A stretch of 64,000 nt of DNA from Channallabes apus. Its lineage: Eukaryota > Chordata > Actinopteri > Siluriformes > Clariidae. The DNA lies in contig CM060109.1 of NCBI GenBank assembly GCA_030522415.1, positions 1,211,001 to 1,275,000 of the forward strand, written 5' to 3'. This document shows, piece after piece, positions 22,890 through 33,709 of the stretch. Numbering within the stretch: position 1 is the stretch's first letter; each line of letters opens with the position of its first letter. Under the pieces are notes generated by a model, which saw only the letters and a list, made by a program, of their open reading frames with translations, did no database searches and was not told the DNA's origin. The translations under genes and the position numbers were made by a program.

Positions 22890-23351
22890 AGACAGCGCGC
22901 TGCATGTTTTTTGAAGCTGAGCGACTGCTTGTGGATTACCTTTTGTTAATTTCATTCAGTACCAAGCTCATTCCGTTTGTCGATCTCCCAGACCTACCAT
23001 CTTTATCTGGTGAGATTGACCCATCTCTCCAACTCACCATTTCACCCCAATTGCCGTTTTTTCAGACTCTGGACTATCATACACTCACTCACACACCCGC
23101 ATACATCGCATACACACTTTTTTCTATTTGTATATATTTGTATATATTGGTTTGTGGTGCACCGTGTTTGTTTATTTCTTTGTTTGTCTTGTTTAATACA
23201 CTTGGTTTACTTTATTATAATTGTTTTGTGTCGCGTCGTGTTTTGTCCAGCTGCGATTGCGCAATACCGGAAGTATTGTTTTCAAGCCCCAGTTTAGATT
23301 CCCGAATCCGTTTATTTGTAACCAAGCGGTTAATAAAATCCAAGCGTTACA
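22649..23351 (+). repeat. 3' LTR of Gypsy element
   Basis: Nearly identical to the 5' LTR (one difference seen). Confidence 0.92.
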
Positions 23352-23355
23352 TACG

Positions 23356-23920
23356 GTTACAACAACCTAGTTGCTGTATCTTACATTCTTAGCTTACCGG
23401 GAGCTCACGTTAGCTGACGGTCAAAAGCTTGTGTTTCCGTAGCCTTCCGCATCTAAACTGAACTCTCTTTCATATGACAGTCAAACAAATGCATGTAATA
23501 GTAGAATGACATCACAGACCAACTTACGATTCTCAAAATGGATGCATAACTTAGAAATATAAAGCTTATGGCTTATGTAACAAACTTAATGCTTAATGCT
23601 TTACTAATGAATAGAACAAGGTAGAATAAATGAAATAACAGCAAATAAAATAAAATAAACACAACAACAAATTCATAACAAGTATGATATGGCTCTTACA
23701 AAGGATATTTTATTTTATCTTGTTTTATTAATTTAATTTAAAATTTTCAGTTTCCTCCCTGAGGGATTTCCACCTTATTATGGTCAGGGGGTTTGCGTGC
23801 CTCAGTGACCTTAAGAGCTATACCAGCAGGAGCTTAGTCTTCAAGTGGACACCCAAGTTGGACAGGTCTGAAGGTAGAGGCCTGACAAAGTGCATTCCAC
23901 TTTTCCAGGCTTCTGATGCA
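23356..23920. other. Flank with possible decayed repeat
   Basis: No gene seen. The segment ~23755-23900 (gagggatttccacc...aggtctgaaggtagagg) looks like a decayed dispersed repeat but has no second copy here. Confidence 0.3.
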
Positions 23921-23949
23921 GCTAACAACACAATTCAGCAAGGACAATA

Positions 23950-24060
23950 ATGTTACTATAAGCACAGGGGAAAAAACTGTGCTCGAACATGATGTGTACA
24001 CATGATGCCCCCTTCAAATTTCTCACTGCCCCCCCATATGTGCCTGTCTTACACGGGAAG
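23950..24060 (-). repeat. Short dispersed DNA-element fragment, also at 43680
   Basis: Complement of 'ggggcaatgagaaatttgaagggggcat' of the 43.68-kb insertion, with a similar neighbouring sequence. Probably a hAT-like terminal fragment. Confidence 0.5.
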
Positions 24061-24257
24061 ATATTTCCGTTTGGAGATAGCGTGGGATTATTAATTAAGA
24101 AACTTAAAAGGAAACCAAAAGAAAACTGAAAATACAAAATAACCAGAGCTTCGCCGTCTACGCGAGAACGGACAGGATTCTGGAAACTAAAACAAAAAAC
24201 TAAAGATCCTCTCGGGGTTTATGCCTTTACCAAGGATTTGAGAGAGAGTAGAGTTTG

Positions 24258-24333
24258 TGCTTTGTGCACTTTAACCAGTTAAAGTGCACTTTAACCAGTT
24301 AAACCACTTTAACCAGTTAAACCACTTTAACTC
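24258..24333. repeat. Short tandem repeat, 17-20 bp unit
   Basis: The unit 'actttaaccagttaaa(cc)' repeats four times. Confidence 0.9.
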
Positions 24334-24339
24334 TTTTGA

Positions 24340-24735
24340 AACAAGAAGAACACCATGCCGTCGATATGCTCCATTGTTGTGTGTTTGTTTGTGGCGTGTT
24401 TACGATGATGTCACGGCAGTAGAGGCGCCGCAACTAAAACGACACGTGAATAATCCAGCCCACTCTAAAGCGTTACTAAACTGCAGTGGAAGCGCAAATC
24501 GAGCCAAACTGAGCCGAACCGAAGTGAGCTGTACTGAACCGTGCTGTGCCGTACTATGCAGTGGAAAAGAGGCATTAGACAGACAGAGGCTTGGGCTTTG
24601 CCTGTGTCTTCTTCAGCCCGCTTTGTCTTTGGCACTGACACCTTGTACTGGTGCGACCGAATGATCACACGGAGTGTCGCGGTATCACGACCCGGCCCGT
24701 TCTGAACAGTTTATGCGCGGCTCCGCCCTCCGCGC
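24340..24735. other. CpG-containing segment, possible DNA-element end
   Basis: It contains degenerate short repeats (gagccaaactgagccgaaccgaag...ctgtactgaaccgtgctg). No supported gene. Confidence 0.3.
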
Positions 24736-24739
24736 GAGC

Positions 24740-25652
24740 CGCGTCGTTAAATACAGTACATATCCAAAATACTCACAAATAATATACTCACATACAAACA
24801 CATACTGTATACACATAAAAACATAATATATTCAGTAAATTTGTGAATTACACTCAAAGTTATTATGAAGTCTAATTTGAGTGGTACCATTAAACATTTT
24901 ATTTCTATGTATTCTATGTTTTGCTGGCGAAATACATTATAGGCAGAGACGTCTTGCTCGGTCTTGTTAAATAGTTTTATACCCCTCAATTCTGCCTCAA
25001 TTCCCCCATCCGCGAAACCGGTTTGATAACTTCACACCTACATCAAAGGTGAGAAGAGGGACTGAGCTGTAACTGAGCGCCCTGTCGCATTGTATATACT
25101 GTACACACACATATTTTATATATATATTATTCATTCATTTTTTCTGATGATGGCGACACATTTTTACGTATTAAATAATATATGTTGGCATATTCACAAA
25201 TCATTCACATAGTTAACACTATCAGATAGCCTACTATCAGGAAACTAAATTAATTTCAATGCCATTTAAACCGAGGCATTGCCATGTCTTTCATTGTTTT
25301 GTCCCTGTTAAGACATAACAAAAGAAACTTTTAAAGCACAAATTTGGGGATCTCATTAAATCATTATGAAAATAACATGAAGCACACACATATTTCATAA
25401 TGAACGTGAATACACACGTTTCTGAGTAAAACAAAATCTAATTCATGTTTGCTTCAGCATTGGAAACAATATTGTTTTAGGTTAACTTTATACACAATTA
25501 AGTCCTTCCGTGTGCCATCTGGCGGATATTCAGTGAAGCACAACACATTTATTTTAAATTCCCGAATGTTGCCTCCGGCAAGTCCCGGCATGCCGCGCGC
25601 TAAATTGCGGATTCTCGCGGGAAAACATGCGCAGTCTTAATGGCGACATCTG
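24740..25652 (-). mobile_element. T2B: second copy of the T2 right end
   Basis: The tip ...GGCGACATCTG ends at 25652 and is followed by TA. The outer 150 bases match T2A. Further in (to ~25040) it matches T2C (tgtttccaatgctgaagcaaacatgaatt). The left partner terminus was not found, so the copy is partial or interrupted. Confidence 0.7.
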
Positions 25653-25767
25653 TAGGTAACAAGACAGCACAGAATCCTATGAATGTTGTTTTTGGCTGTT
25701 GCAAAATAGTTATTAAAATTATTTAATTATGTTGTAAATACAGATATAATGTAAAGTAAGTTGAGGG

Positions 25768-25872
25768 TGTGTCAGGGCAGTGCTGCATGAGTGCAAACTG
25801 TTATGAAATTATCTATACAGTCTGATTACCATCACACACATCCAGGTGCTACACAGTGACAAGCAAAACACA

Positions 25873-25940
<68 letters not shown>

Positions 25941-26185
25941 ACAATGATTCCAGCACAGAGAGAAAATAAAATCAAGATACATAACATCATTGCACTTTCC
26001 TCTGAGTGTATTACTAACACCCCTGATGATGCATGAGCAGCAGGATCAGCATCAACAGGATCAACAGGATCTAATGGTCTTGGGTGAAGCATATGATGAC
26101 CTTCAACCTCCCTAGTTGATAGCTGTGTTAAAGCTAAGTGGAGGATCGAAAATGGGCTAGACTAACTTGAGGAGAAAAAATCTGG
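25768..26185 (-). repeat. Segment paralogous to 45339-45870
   Basis: Shared blocks: 'gtgtgtcagggca', 'agtctgattaccatcacacaca.ccaggtgctacacagt', then after a microsatellite 'ctctgagtg.attact.a..cccctg.at.atgca'. On the minus strand both copies can be read as related peptides (…REVEGHHML… / …REDKDNHML… followed by a hydrophobic stretch). Identity unknown; a decayed gene-family exon or an unnamed repeat. Confidence 0.5.
25878..25937. repeat. (TC)n(CA)n microsatellite
   Basis: CT repeats ~25878-25907, then CA repeats to ~25937. Confidence 0.95.
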
Positions 26186-26249
26186 GGGAAAAAAAACAAA
26201 AAAATAATGTATTTGGAACGTTGTGAACTCCTTGCATATACTTTTATCC

Positions 26250-26890
26250 TGAAAAGATCTGTTAATGGATAGTGATCTTTCTGACTTTCTGGGTGGTGTG
26301 TTTCTTCCTCCGCTGTGTTTCTTGGGCTCTGACAGAAAATAGATGCTGCTTGGTCAGAAGTGGGTGTTTAGTCAATGCATCGAGCCAGTGGTCCCTTGAG
26401 TGGCTTGTCCAGTGGTAGCTCCGCTGAGGTTGTCCCCATGGTTTCACGATGGGCGGAGCTAAGAGCATAGCGAACTCTGGTAGCCACTGGTCCTAATACT
26501 GCTGTTGTTGGACCTCTGGCAGACTTTACATGACTTGATGAATAGCCACACGTCCTTGTACACATAGGGCCACCAGACATCATCTAGTATCTGCAACAGG
26601 GTTTTTAGCCTCCCCGTGTCCGCCTGATGGATGGTTAGTGGGGCATGAACTGCTGGGTTAATGATTGCAGGATAACTAGTTGGAGTGAAGTTCTCCTTGC
26701 TTCACAGGAGCTTTTCGATATAGCGCACCCTTGTGGTGTTCAAAGGATCTCCTTTGGCTTGGTGTTTTCCAAGGGTACTCCCCCGCGGTCAGTTGACATA
26801 TTTGGCTATCATCCTGCTGGGTGTGTGATATCTCCCCCAGGTCACAGGGCAGGTTAGAGGAAAACGTGGTAAGTGGTGGAGGGTCCGGCT
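26250..26890 (-). pseudogene. Decayed Gypsy integrase N-terminal region
   Basis: The minus strand reads FEHHKGALYRKAPVKQGE (~26760-26705), homologous to the RVTFERHQGMLYRR segment of the young Gypsy element. Further on, in another frame, it reads LKTLLQILDDVWWPYVYKDV and CKVCQRSNNSS (~26610-26500), the integrase zinc-binding block. Several frameshifts and stops interrupt it. No LTRs are adjacent. Confidence 0.7.
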
Positions 26891-26894
26891 TTGG

Positions 26895-26985
26895 TGGCAA
26901 TGGATGACACTGTCATCAATACCCTCCAATGGGCACTCAACCACCTGGACAATAAAGGCATGTTTGAAGACTGTTTAAAAACAGT
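26895..26985 (+). pseudogene. Short LINE RT fragment
   Basis: DDTVINTLQWALNHLDNKGM matches the region after the NRSTDDA motif of L2/CR1-type reverse transcriptases. Confidence 0.4.
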
Positions 26986-27094
26986 CTAAATTGTTATCTG
27001 CTTTTTTATTAGTAGAGACATTTCCAACGACACATCACCGCATTGAAAATTGTTCTGTGCTTGCCAATATTAAAAATTTTACAATGCATTTTGA

Positions 27095-27435
27095 GGCGGC
27101 ACGGTGGTGTAGTGGTTAGCACTGTCGCCTTGCACCGCCAGGGTCCGGGTTCGATTCTCGTCTCTGTGTGCATGGAGTTTGCATGTTCTCCCCGTGCTTG
27201 GTGGGTTTCCTTAGGGTACTCCGGTTTCCTCCCACAATCCAAAGACATGTAGGTTAGGTAAATTGACATTACAAATTGCCCGTAGTGTGTGAATGAGTGT
27301 GTGTGTGTGTGCCCTGCGATGGATTGGCACCCTGTCCAGGGTGTACCCCGCCTTGTGCCCTAAGTTTCCTGGGATAGGCTCCAGTCCCCCGCGACCCTGT
27401 ATATAAGGATAAAGCGGTATAGAAGATGAATGAAT
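27095..27435 (+). mobile_element. tRNA-derived SINE with 10-bp target duplication
   Basis: Starts ggcggcacggtggtgtagtg, with pol III A box (tggtgtagtggttagcac) and B box (gggttcgattc), then the body 'catggagtttgcatgttctc...ctgtccagggtgtacccc...gggataggctcc' and a GAAT-type tail. AATGCATTTT flanks it at 27083-27092 and 27436-27445. This is an abundant fish SINE type. Confidence 0.9.
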
Positions 27436-27535
27436 AATGCATTTTTTTTCTATGCTTGCCAAGATTTCACTTAAGATTAGTAAAATTATCTGCCTATGCA
27501 GCAATAAAATTTATTTCCCAGGAATTCTCTTTTGA

Positions 27536-27633
27536 ATTAATTCAAAATTAATTAATTAAGAATTAATTTTGTTTAGTCTAAAAATAAAATAGAAGCTAAT
27601 AATCAACTTGTAAAACAAAATAATTAATCATAT
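27536..27633. other. AT-rich spacer
   Basis: A short palindrome of ttaattcaaaattaattaa type at ~27536-27570; no gene. Confidence 0.4.
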
Positions 27634-28010
27634 TGTAGCAAGGCCACATATTGTGTTATTTTATAAAGCAGGAAATTAATTAATGGCTGATAAAGCTCAC
27701 CTGCGCCGGGAAATGAGCCCAACAGGTTTTAGTTTGTTCCATTGACAGTGTTTTTGGTTCCGGGGTTGAGCTGTCGTGAGCATGCACAGCCGCAGCGTGA
27801 GGAAATCCCGATGATGTGTTGGGTCATGTATTGGGTCATATATAAATTATTATTATTATTTTTTTTTTGTTGTTGGTGCATCGTTTTGGTTTGTTTTAGT
27901 CGTTTAATACACTTTGGGTTTTTGATAAATTGTCGTTGTTTGTCTTTTCTTGTTATGCTAGGCCTCCAACACACCGGAAACTACATTCTAGACGCTGTTT
28001 TAGTGTAACT
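27634..28010 (+). mobile_element. Probable solo LTR related to the Gypsy LTR
   Basis: It starts TGTAGCAAGGCCACA (compare TGTAGCACAGCCACA at 19852), with the same order of features: tccattgacagtg, gttccggg..gag, a T-rich middle, 'gtttaatacactttggg' and 'cacaccggaaact'. The 3' boundary is approximate and no target duplication was found. Confidence 0.6.
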
Positions 28011-28926
28011 AAGTTTTTATAACAAAGCTGATCTAACAACATGTGTCCAGGTTTAAGATTTTAAATCTTGGCAAGAAAAAAAAATTTAAGAACTGGGCCC
28101 CTGTTTGCTTTGCTGATTTATAACTCTGCAGTAATGCACAGCTTTAAGCTCCTCATATTTGCCAAAGACATGACAGTGATGGTTCTTAGCAGCAACTATG
28201 ACAGGTCAGCATAAGTTAAAGGAAATACCTAGTTTTTTTTTATGATGCTTCCCCCATCCTTAGAATATTCAGAGAATATCTAGGAAATGCACCCGATACA
28301 TTCACACCCCCCATCTCAAGTCCCAAAATGTGGTGGAGAAAATTCAGGACTTGTTTTAATGCCAGGTCTTGAAGAATTAACCCTTTATTATTATTTTTTT
28401 TTTTAAAAAGCAGACCCTGCAACCCCATTATTAGCATGCCATTTGAGTGGGACAGCATGGATCTTGCCAACTCTATCCCAAAGTAAGCCAGTAGACAGGA
28501 ATTTATCCTCTTCCTTAAGGTCCATAAAACCAGCTACATGGAGGTTGCTGCCTCAAAGCCCACATCACAGAAACATTGCCTGGGAATTAGTCAAGTGGCC
28601 ATGCAGGAACTGCTTACTGTCCAAGGTACACTCTTTGTATTCAAATTAATAGTACAGTAGATATACATTATGCCCATCTCCATGACATATGGATCTGCTT
28701 CACCTGCAACAGCTGACAGAGATCTGTATGTCAAAACACCATGGAAATACATTGATATTTTTTCCTCCCATGCTTCCTGTGAGCAACGTAATTCGTAAGC
28801 ATTTGTTTTCCCTTGTATGTTGATGACACACAGTTGTGGGTTTCGGCAAAGCCAGGTAAAAAAAGATAGCTTAATAAAGATGCTAATTAACTTCCTTGCC
28901 CAATCCTAACAAGAGAGATGAAGTGC
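28011..28926. other. No gene recognised
   Basis: Short chance frames only. Confidence 0.4.
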
Positions 28927-28940
28927 TATTAGGATAATTT

Positions 28941-29406
28941 TATTTTTTTTTATTATTATTTTTTGGGTTTTTCCAATTTTCTCCCCATTTAGTCATGGCC
29001 AATTCCTCCCCGTCACTAGAGGGCCTCCCACATTAAGGCTACCACTATATTCAGTCAAGAGGGCGAAGACTATCACGTGTTTCCTCCGAACTGCGTGATG
29101 TCAGCCCGAACACATCTTTTCGAACTGCTTGCTCACACACCATTAGGGGTGGAGTAACACACTCGGAGGAAAGCGCTAGCCGCTCCTTCTGCGTGCGCGA
29201 GCTCACAGACGCCCCTGATTGGCTGTAGAGCCGTGATTAATGTGGGAGTGCAAGTACCTCTCATCCCTCCCCCCTGAGAGAGCTCGGCCAATCAGCTCTC
29301 TCTATGCCTCCGGCTGTGAGAGGAAAACAGCATCACCCGGGGTTCAAACCAGCGATCTCCAGATGACAGGGCGAGCGCTTTACCACTGCGCCACTCAGAG
29401 GCACTA
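28941..29406 (-). mobile_element. tRNA-derived SINE, minus strand, 14-bp target duplication
   Basis: On the minus strand a tRNA-like head (cgcagtggtaaagcgctc A box; ctggtttgaacccc B box) starts at ~29400 and the element ends in an A-rich tail at ~28941. TATTAGGATAATTT occurs at both 28927-28940 and 29407-29420. Confidence 0.9.
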
Positions 29407-29474
29407 TATTAGGATAATTTGTATTCATACATATAGTTGCTTACACATTTAAAATATATTTCCCTAATTTCTTT

Positions 29475-29555
29475 TGATTCTATAAAGCTGCTATGTGACA
29501 ATGGCCTTTGTTAAAAGAGCTATACAAATGCAATTGAATTAAATTGAATTTAATA
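29475..29555 (+). mobile_element. 3' tail of a LINE
   Basis: 'ataaagctgctatgtgacaatgg..ttgttaaaagagctatacaaatgcaattgaatt' with GAATT repeats is a characteristic fish LINE 3' end. Only the tail is present. Confidence 0.55.
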
Positions 29556-30000
29556 TATTCAGTTAAACATACTGTATCTAAAAAATATATGACATTTTAG
29601 GAAATATGCTCATACGCATGATGTCACAACAATTAAAATCCAATCTGTGCAATGTGTGTCATATTATAAATACCTTACTTCAAACTGAACGTGGAAGAGA
29701 ATTGTGCAGCTGTGTGTTAAGAGGGGTACCAGCGTCTACACTGTCTGAGGAAATCGTTCCACTTCCACGTGGCTAAAACCATGATCTTACTTTGGCGTGT
29801 TTTACTGAATTCATTTTATCTTTCTCCTTGGTGCCATGGTTTGGAAATCTTTCTGTAAAAAACAGGAGCTCTCTTAATCAAGTTGTAAAATGGTAAAGTT
29901 GATTGGTGAGGCACAATTGAACTGAGCGTCACTGTATACCAGACAGTTAAAACAGACAGCCAATATAATTTCAAACAAAATGTTAATAGCTGTTTCCAAA
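29556..30000. other. No gene recognised
   Basis: No supported coding sequence. Confidence 0.4.
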
Positions 30001-30004
30001 TTGT

Positions 30005-30165
30005 ACATAGTGTGTGTGCTTGTGCCCTGAGATAGATTGGCACGTCAACCAGAGTGTACCCCGCCTGAAGCCTATCACAGGTGCCCTAAATCACCTGAGA
30101 TAGGCTTCAGACCTCCACGATCCTATACAGAATAAGTGCTATGGAGAATGAGCAAGTGATTAAAT
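30005..30165 (+). mobile_element. 5'-truncated copy of the 27095 SINE
   Basis: 'gtgccctgagatagattggcac...agtgtaccccgcctgaagcc...gataggcttcagacctcc' matches the 3' half of the SINE at 27310-27435, more diverged. Confidence 0.75.
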
Positions 30166-30308
30166 TAATAAATACAATGAGTGTAAACATGACATCCTCT
30201 TGGCAGCCATAATCAGATCAATAAATACAGTATTTAAGTGCTTTTAGCAGCCAGTTCAAAAATGTGCAAGGTAGAGAAATGACTGGAAAAGTGTCCCATT
30301 TGGTATGT

Positions 30309-30348
<40 letters not shown>

Positions 30349-31200
30349 CTTGCTTGTTTGGTGGTGTAGGTACGAATGCTACAGTACCTTTCTCCATATG
30401 GAAGAAGAGTAAAGAGTGTGTGAGGAGTGTGAGTGTATGGTCATCCACATTGTTTGTGTATTTGCATCTATGAAGTGTAATGTAAATGTCTGTGGAGGAA
30501 GGAAGAAATGGACTTCTCAACTGTCCGCACTATCCTTTGCAGAGTCTTGTTATCCTGCGATCCTCCAAATTGTGCCCTTTCTGTTGTCTTGTGTAATAGT
30601 GTAATTTAGTTACATGTAGTCTCGTGTTATTTCATGTAGCACAATGGTGCTGGTGGAATGCTGTTTAATTTCACTATGTACTGTACCTACTGTATATGGG
30701 AGACTTATACTAGTCTTCTTTTTCTAGTGATGTTTTGTGGTAGTGACTGTTTAATTGCAGCACTTTGGCCAACTGTTGTTGCTTTATAAACAAAAGTTGA
30801 CTATGATTACTTTATGAATTAGCATCATGTCTTACCATAAATATTTTAATAAGTATATTAGAACTTACAAATACATAAATATTGCTTAGAATTTATTCTA
30901 GTCACATTCAATCCAAATACATGAAACACCGTCAAAAGAAATCTTGTACATTAACACAGCAAATTAATTGTTCTAATATATCTGTCTTGTTCTACGGCTT
31001 CTATCATCTACTCATCTTGAAGGAGATTCATGGAATGTTGTGTCTCTATGGAGAAAACAAATTAAAATAAAGACATTAAAATCTTACCTGTAATTAAACT
31101 TCAGTGCAGTAATTGAACTATGAATTATGAGTTTAGATCTTGTCATGCTAATAAAGCATTTGTACTTACTTATAAGACCCTGATGTGTTTTTTCTGGCTG
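30166..31200. other. Intergenic, (GA)n at 30308-30344
   Basis: No coding recognised. It lies downstream of the lectin-like gene and could contain its 3' UTR exons, since a splice donor follows that gene's stop codon. Confidence 0.45.
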
Positions 31201-31212
31201 CAGTACTTACCT

Positions 31213-31953
31213 TCAGTAGCAAAGGAAGTTAAGTTCCTCTACACAGTTTCTGTTGTAACAGGTGTATGTCTCAGTGTCACAAGCACCACAGCGGTATTGT
31301 GAAACTGGACATGAAGGTAATGCATCCAGGATCTCCACTGGCTCCCCGTCAACACAAAACCAATTGCCATTAATGAAGCACAGACCGGTCCACACATTGA
31401 GTGTTTGAGCAGCGTCAGTTTCAGGCAGGTCTAGCTCGGAGGACGAAGTCAGACAGGCCAGACCGGTATAGTTCATCCTGCAGTAGTGTAGAGCTTCCTC
31501 CCAGGTCTTCTTCTCCATCACCAAGATCAGAGTTGTGTTTAGCAAACTGGAGGTAGTTGAGCTGAATGAACTGGTAACTGAGGTAGATGAACTAGTACTT
31601 GAGCTAGATGAACTAGTACTTGAGCTGGATGAACTAGTACTTGAGCTGGATGAACTGGTACTTGAGCTGGATGAACTAGTACTTGAGCTGGATGACAAAG
31701 AAATTGGACTGGATGAACTAGATCTTGAGCTGGATGAATTAGAAGATGAGCTGGATGAATTAGTAGATGAGCTGGATGAATTAGTAGATGAGCTAGATGA
31801 ATTTGTTGATGAGTTAAATGAACCAGTGGGGAAGCCATATGAATTTTCAGATGAGTTAAATGTATAATTAGATGAAGTAGGTGAAGGAGGATCATCCTTT
31901 GCCTGAGCTGTTTTACAGATAAGTAAGAAATAAATTACATATAAAAATATCAT
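31213..31953 (-). CDS. Secreted serine-rich C-type-lectin-like protein
   Basis: 246 codons in one exon, ATG at 31953, TGA at 31213-31215. Residues 1-19 (MIFLYVIYFLLICKTAQA) are a signal peptide. Residues ~20-140 are a Ser/Thr/Asn tract made of SSSSSTN- and TSSSSSS-type 21-bp repeats with many N-S-S/T sequons, so a heavily glycosylated mucin-like stalk is likely. Residues ~142-246 are a short C-type-lectin-like domain: WEEALHYCRMNY, L..VWTGLCFINGNWFCVDGE, LPSCPVSQYRCGAC, and C.EELNFLCY. EPN/QPD and WND calcium-site motifs are absent, so sugar binding by the classic mechanism is not predicted. No membrane anchor is seen. Fish have many such lectin-like genes of suspected immune or mucosal function. 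A consensus donor (AG/GTAAGT) lies just after the stop. Confidence 0.75.
   Translation of the reverse strand: MIFLYVIYFLLICKTAQAKDDPPSPTSSNYTFNSSENSYGFPTGSFNSSTNSSSSSTNSSSSSTNSSSSSSNSSSSRSSSSSPISLSSSSSTSSSSSSTSSSSSSTSSSSSSTSSSSSSTSSSTSVTSSFSSTTSSLLNTTLILVMEKKTWEEALHYCRMNYTGLACLTSSSELDLPETDAAQTLNVWTGLCFINGNWFCVDGEPVEILDALPSCPVSQYRCGACDTETYTCYNRNCVEELNFLCY
31560..31815. repeat. 21-bp coding minisatellite in the lectin-like gene
   Basis: Units 'gagctggatgaactagtactt' repeat at least five times (31585-31695), with related GAT-GAG-CTG-GAT-GAA units at 31735-31815. Confidence 0.85.
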
Positions 31954-33213
31954 CTCTGCTGTGATGCGTCTGATCTCTCTTGGTCTTTACATCGGTCTAT
32001 ACCAGCCAAGCTCACACTTTCCAAATCAACTAAAATAATTATTCAAAACACATGCAAAATGGTAGTTTCACTCATGTTTAGACAAAAAGGTACATAGAAA
32101 TAACAATCGCGAAAACAGGGCTAAGCCTATGAAGTGTTTAGATCTGTTGTCCTTTAGTAGTGTCAGGTTTAATCACTATTATCTATGAGTAACAATATCA
32201 ACAGATAACAACAACACTTTTAAGATAATAGATAAATATTTACACAAAATTAAAATGTGCTACGCAAAGTAGGTCTGAATTCAGGTAATTGTGACCTGCA
32301 GAGGAGAGCTGGGATAGTTTGGGTAACAAATGTTAAGTACAGTCTTTAGGTCATCGCCTATAATGATGGGCAACCTGAATGATCCCTGTGGTGTTCATTG
32401 ATTATATCAGGTTTTAGAACTATATGTCTCAGCACAATTGCACTTTAGGATAAAACATTAGTAAGTCTATGTAATCTAATTGCCCTGCTCTTCTGTAATT
32501 CACTATAATCTATAATGAGTAGGCTGAGGAGAGTTAGAGGGGCGTGTTCAATAGTAATAATAGGGGGGGAGGGAGAGAGTATTAATCAATAAATGACAAA
32601 TTTTATCCTATGAAGGGATTTAAAGTGCAGTTTATCTTAAAATTACCTATTTTGGACATCAGGCATATGTGGATTTCACAGGTCAGAATAGAAATTGTGG
32701 AAAAATTTAATTTGTTGTCTTCGTGTTGAATTTGTTAGAGCTGAAAATGAACATTACCCAAAACTCTATACAGTGGAATGGTGTTAGTTAAAAAGAGAGG
32801 TAAACTTGTATGCTCTATGAATGTATGCCCTTGGTCAAGTAAAAAAAATGCACTGACCTTCATTATGTGGTGTTCCAAACCCTTTTGAGATTATACAGGA
32901 CCAATCGGATCAGGTAATACAAGGAGATAATTACAAAGTTGTCAATTTTAACAACAGTGTCCTCTCGTCAGTGTGCTGCAGATGAGATTCATCAAAATAG
33001 GGCAAATGATCCAAAAAAGGTCAGTACAATTCAAGGTAACAGTCAGATATTCAGGCAACTAGCAAGCAATTTTGGATAAATTCCCAGTTCAACAAACCAG
33101 TTAAAGTTAAGAACCAGAATATCAATAACAATAGCAAAAGTCTTCAGGTACACTGAACGATACACTGAACATTAGTTTACAGAGAGACACTCACGTTCAG
33201 AGCCATATGAGGG

Positions 33214-33244
<31 letters not shown>

Positions 33245-33428
33245 TGTGTGTGTACACAAGGCTGAAAATGACTCACTGACAGGATCATAAAAGGTTTTGG
33301 CCTCTGTCACATCGGTTTTAAGCTGACACACCAACACCATCTGTATGGAGGAACACACACACACACACAACACACACACTTACTTTATTGTATTAATATA
33401 ATATTATTATATTAATAATATAATAATC

Positions 33429-33469
<41 letters not shown>

Positions 33470-33709
33470 TGAACCTGTGTTCTCCCATACAGATCGTATT
33501 ATTGAACGGAAATAAATAGAAAACACTTTCTTAAAAATGTGATGGAATGAAAAATGTGAAACATTAACATGAAAATTTATCATGACATTTTAAAAATAAG
33601 AATCAGAACAAATATGACATATTAAAAACATAATATTAATAATATGTTAACATAAATTAATCTTGAACAATTCTAAATAAAATAAAAAGAAATACTTAAA
33701 AGTGTAAAT
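31954..33709. other. Upstream region of the lectin-like gene; microsatellites
   Basis: No second gene recognised. (GT)n blocks lie at ~33214-33252 and 33434-33466, and (CA)n at 33354-33380. No TATA box could be assigned with confidence. Confidence 0.5.

Larger units (their letters stand above)
19852..23351 (+). mobile_element. Young Ty3/Gypsy LTR retrotransposon, internally deleted
   Basis: Two 703-bp LTRs (TGTAGCACAG...GCGTTACA) at 19852-20554 and 22649-23351 differ by eye at a single base (cagtacccagc versus cagtaccaagc). The 4-bp target duplication TACG flanks the element (19848-19851 and 23352-23355). A primer-binding site follows the 5' LTR, and a purine-rich tract with a G run (~22628-22644) precedes the 3' LTR. 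The internal 2.1 kb lacks protease, RT, RNase H and the integrase core. Confidence 0.92.

Noticed and set aside
22714..22955. Minus-strand frames within the Gypsy LTR that recur at 19917-20158
   Set aside because: They recur only because the two LTRs are identical; no independent evidence of coding.
31535..31867. Plus-strand 110-codon ELDELVLELDE repeat frame
   Set aside because: Antisense of the serine-rich stalk of the lectin-like gene, which has a signal peptide and a recognisable domain.
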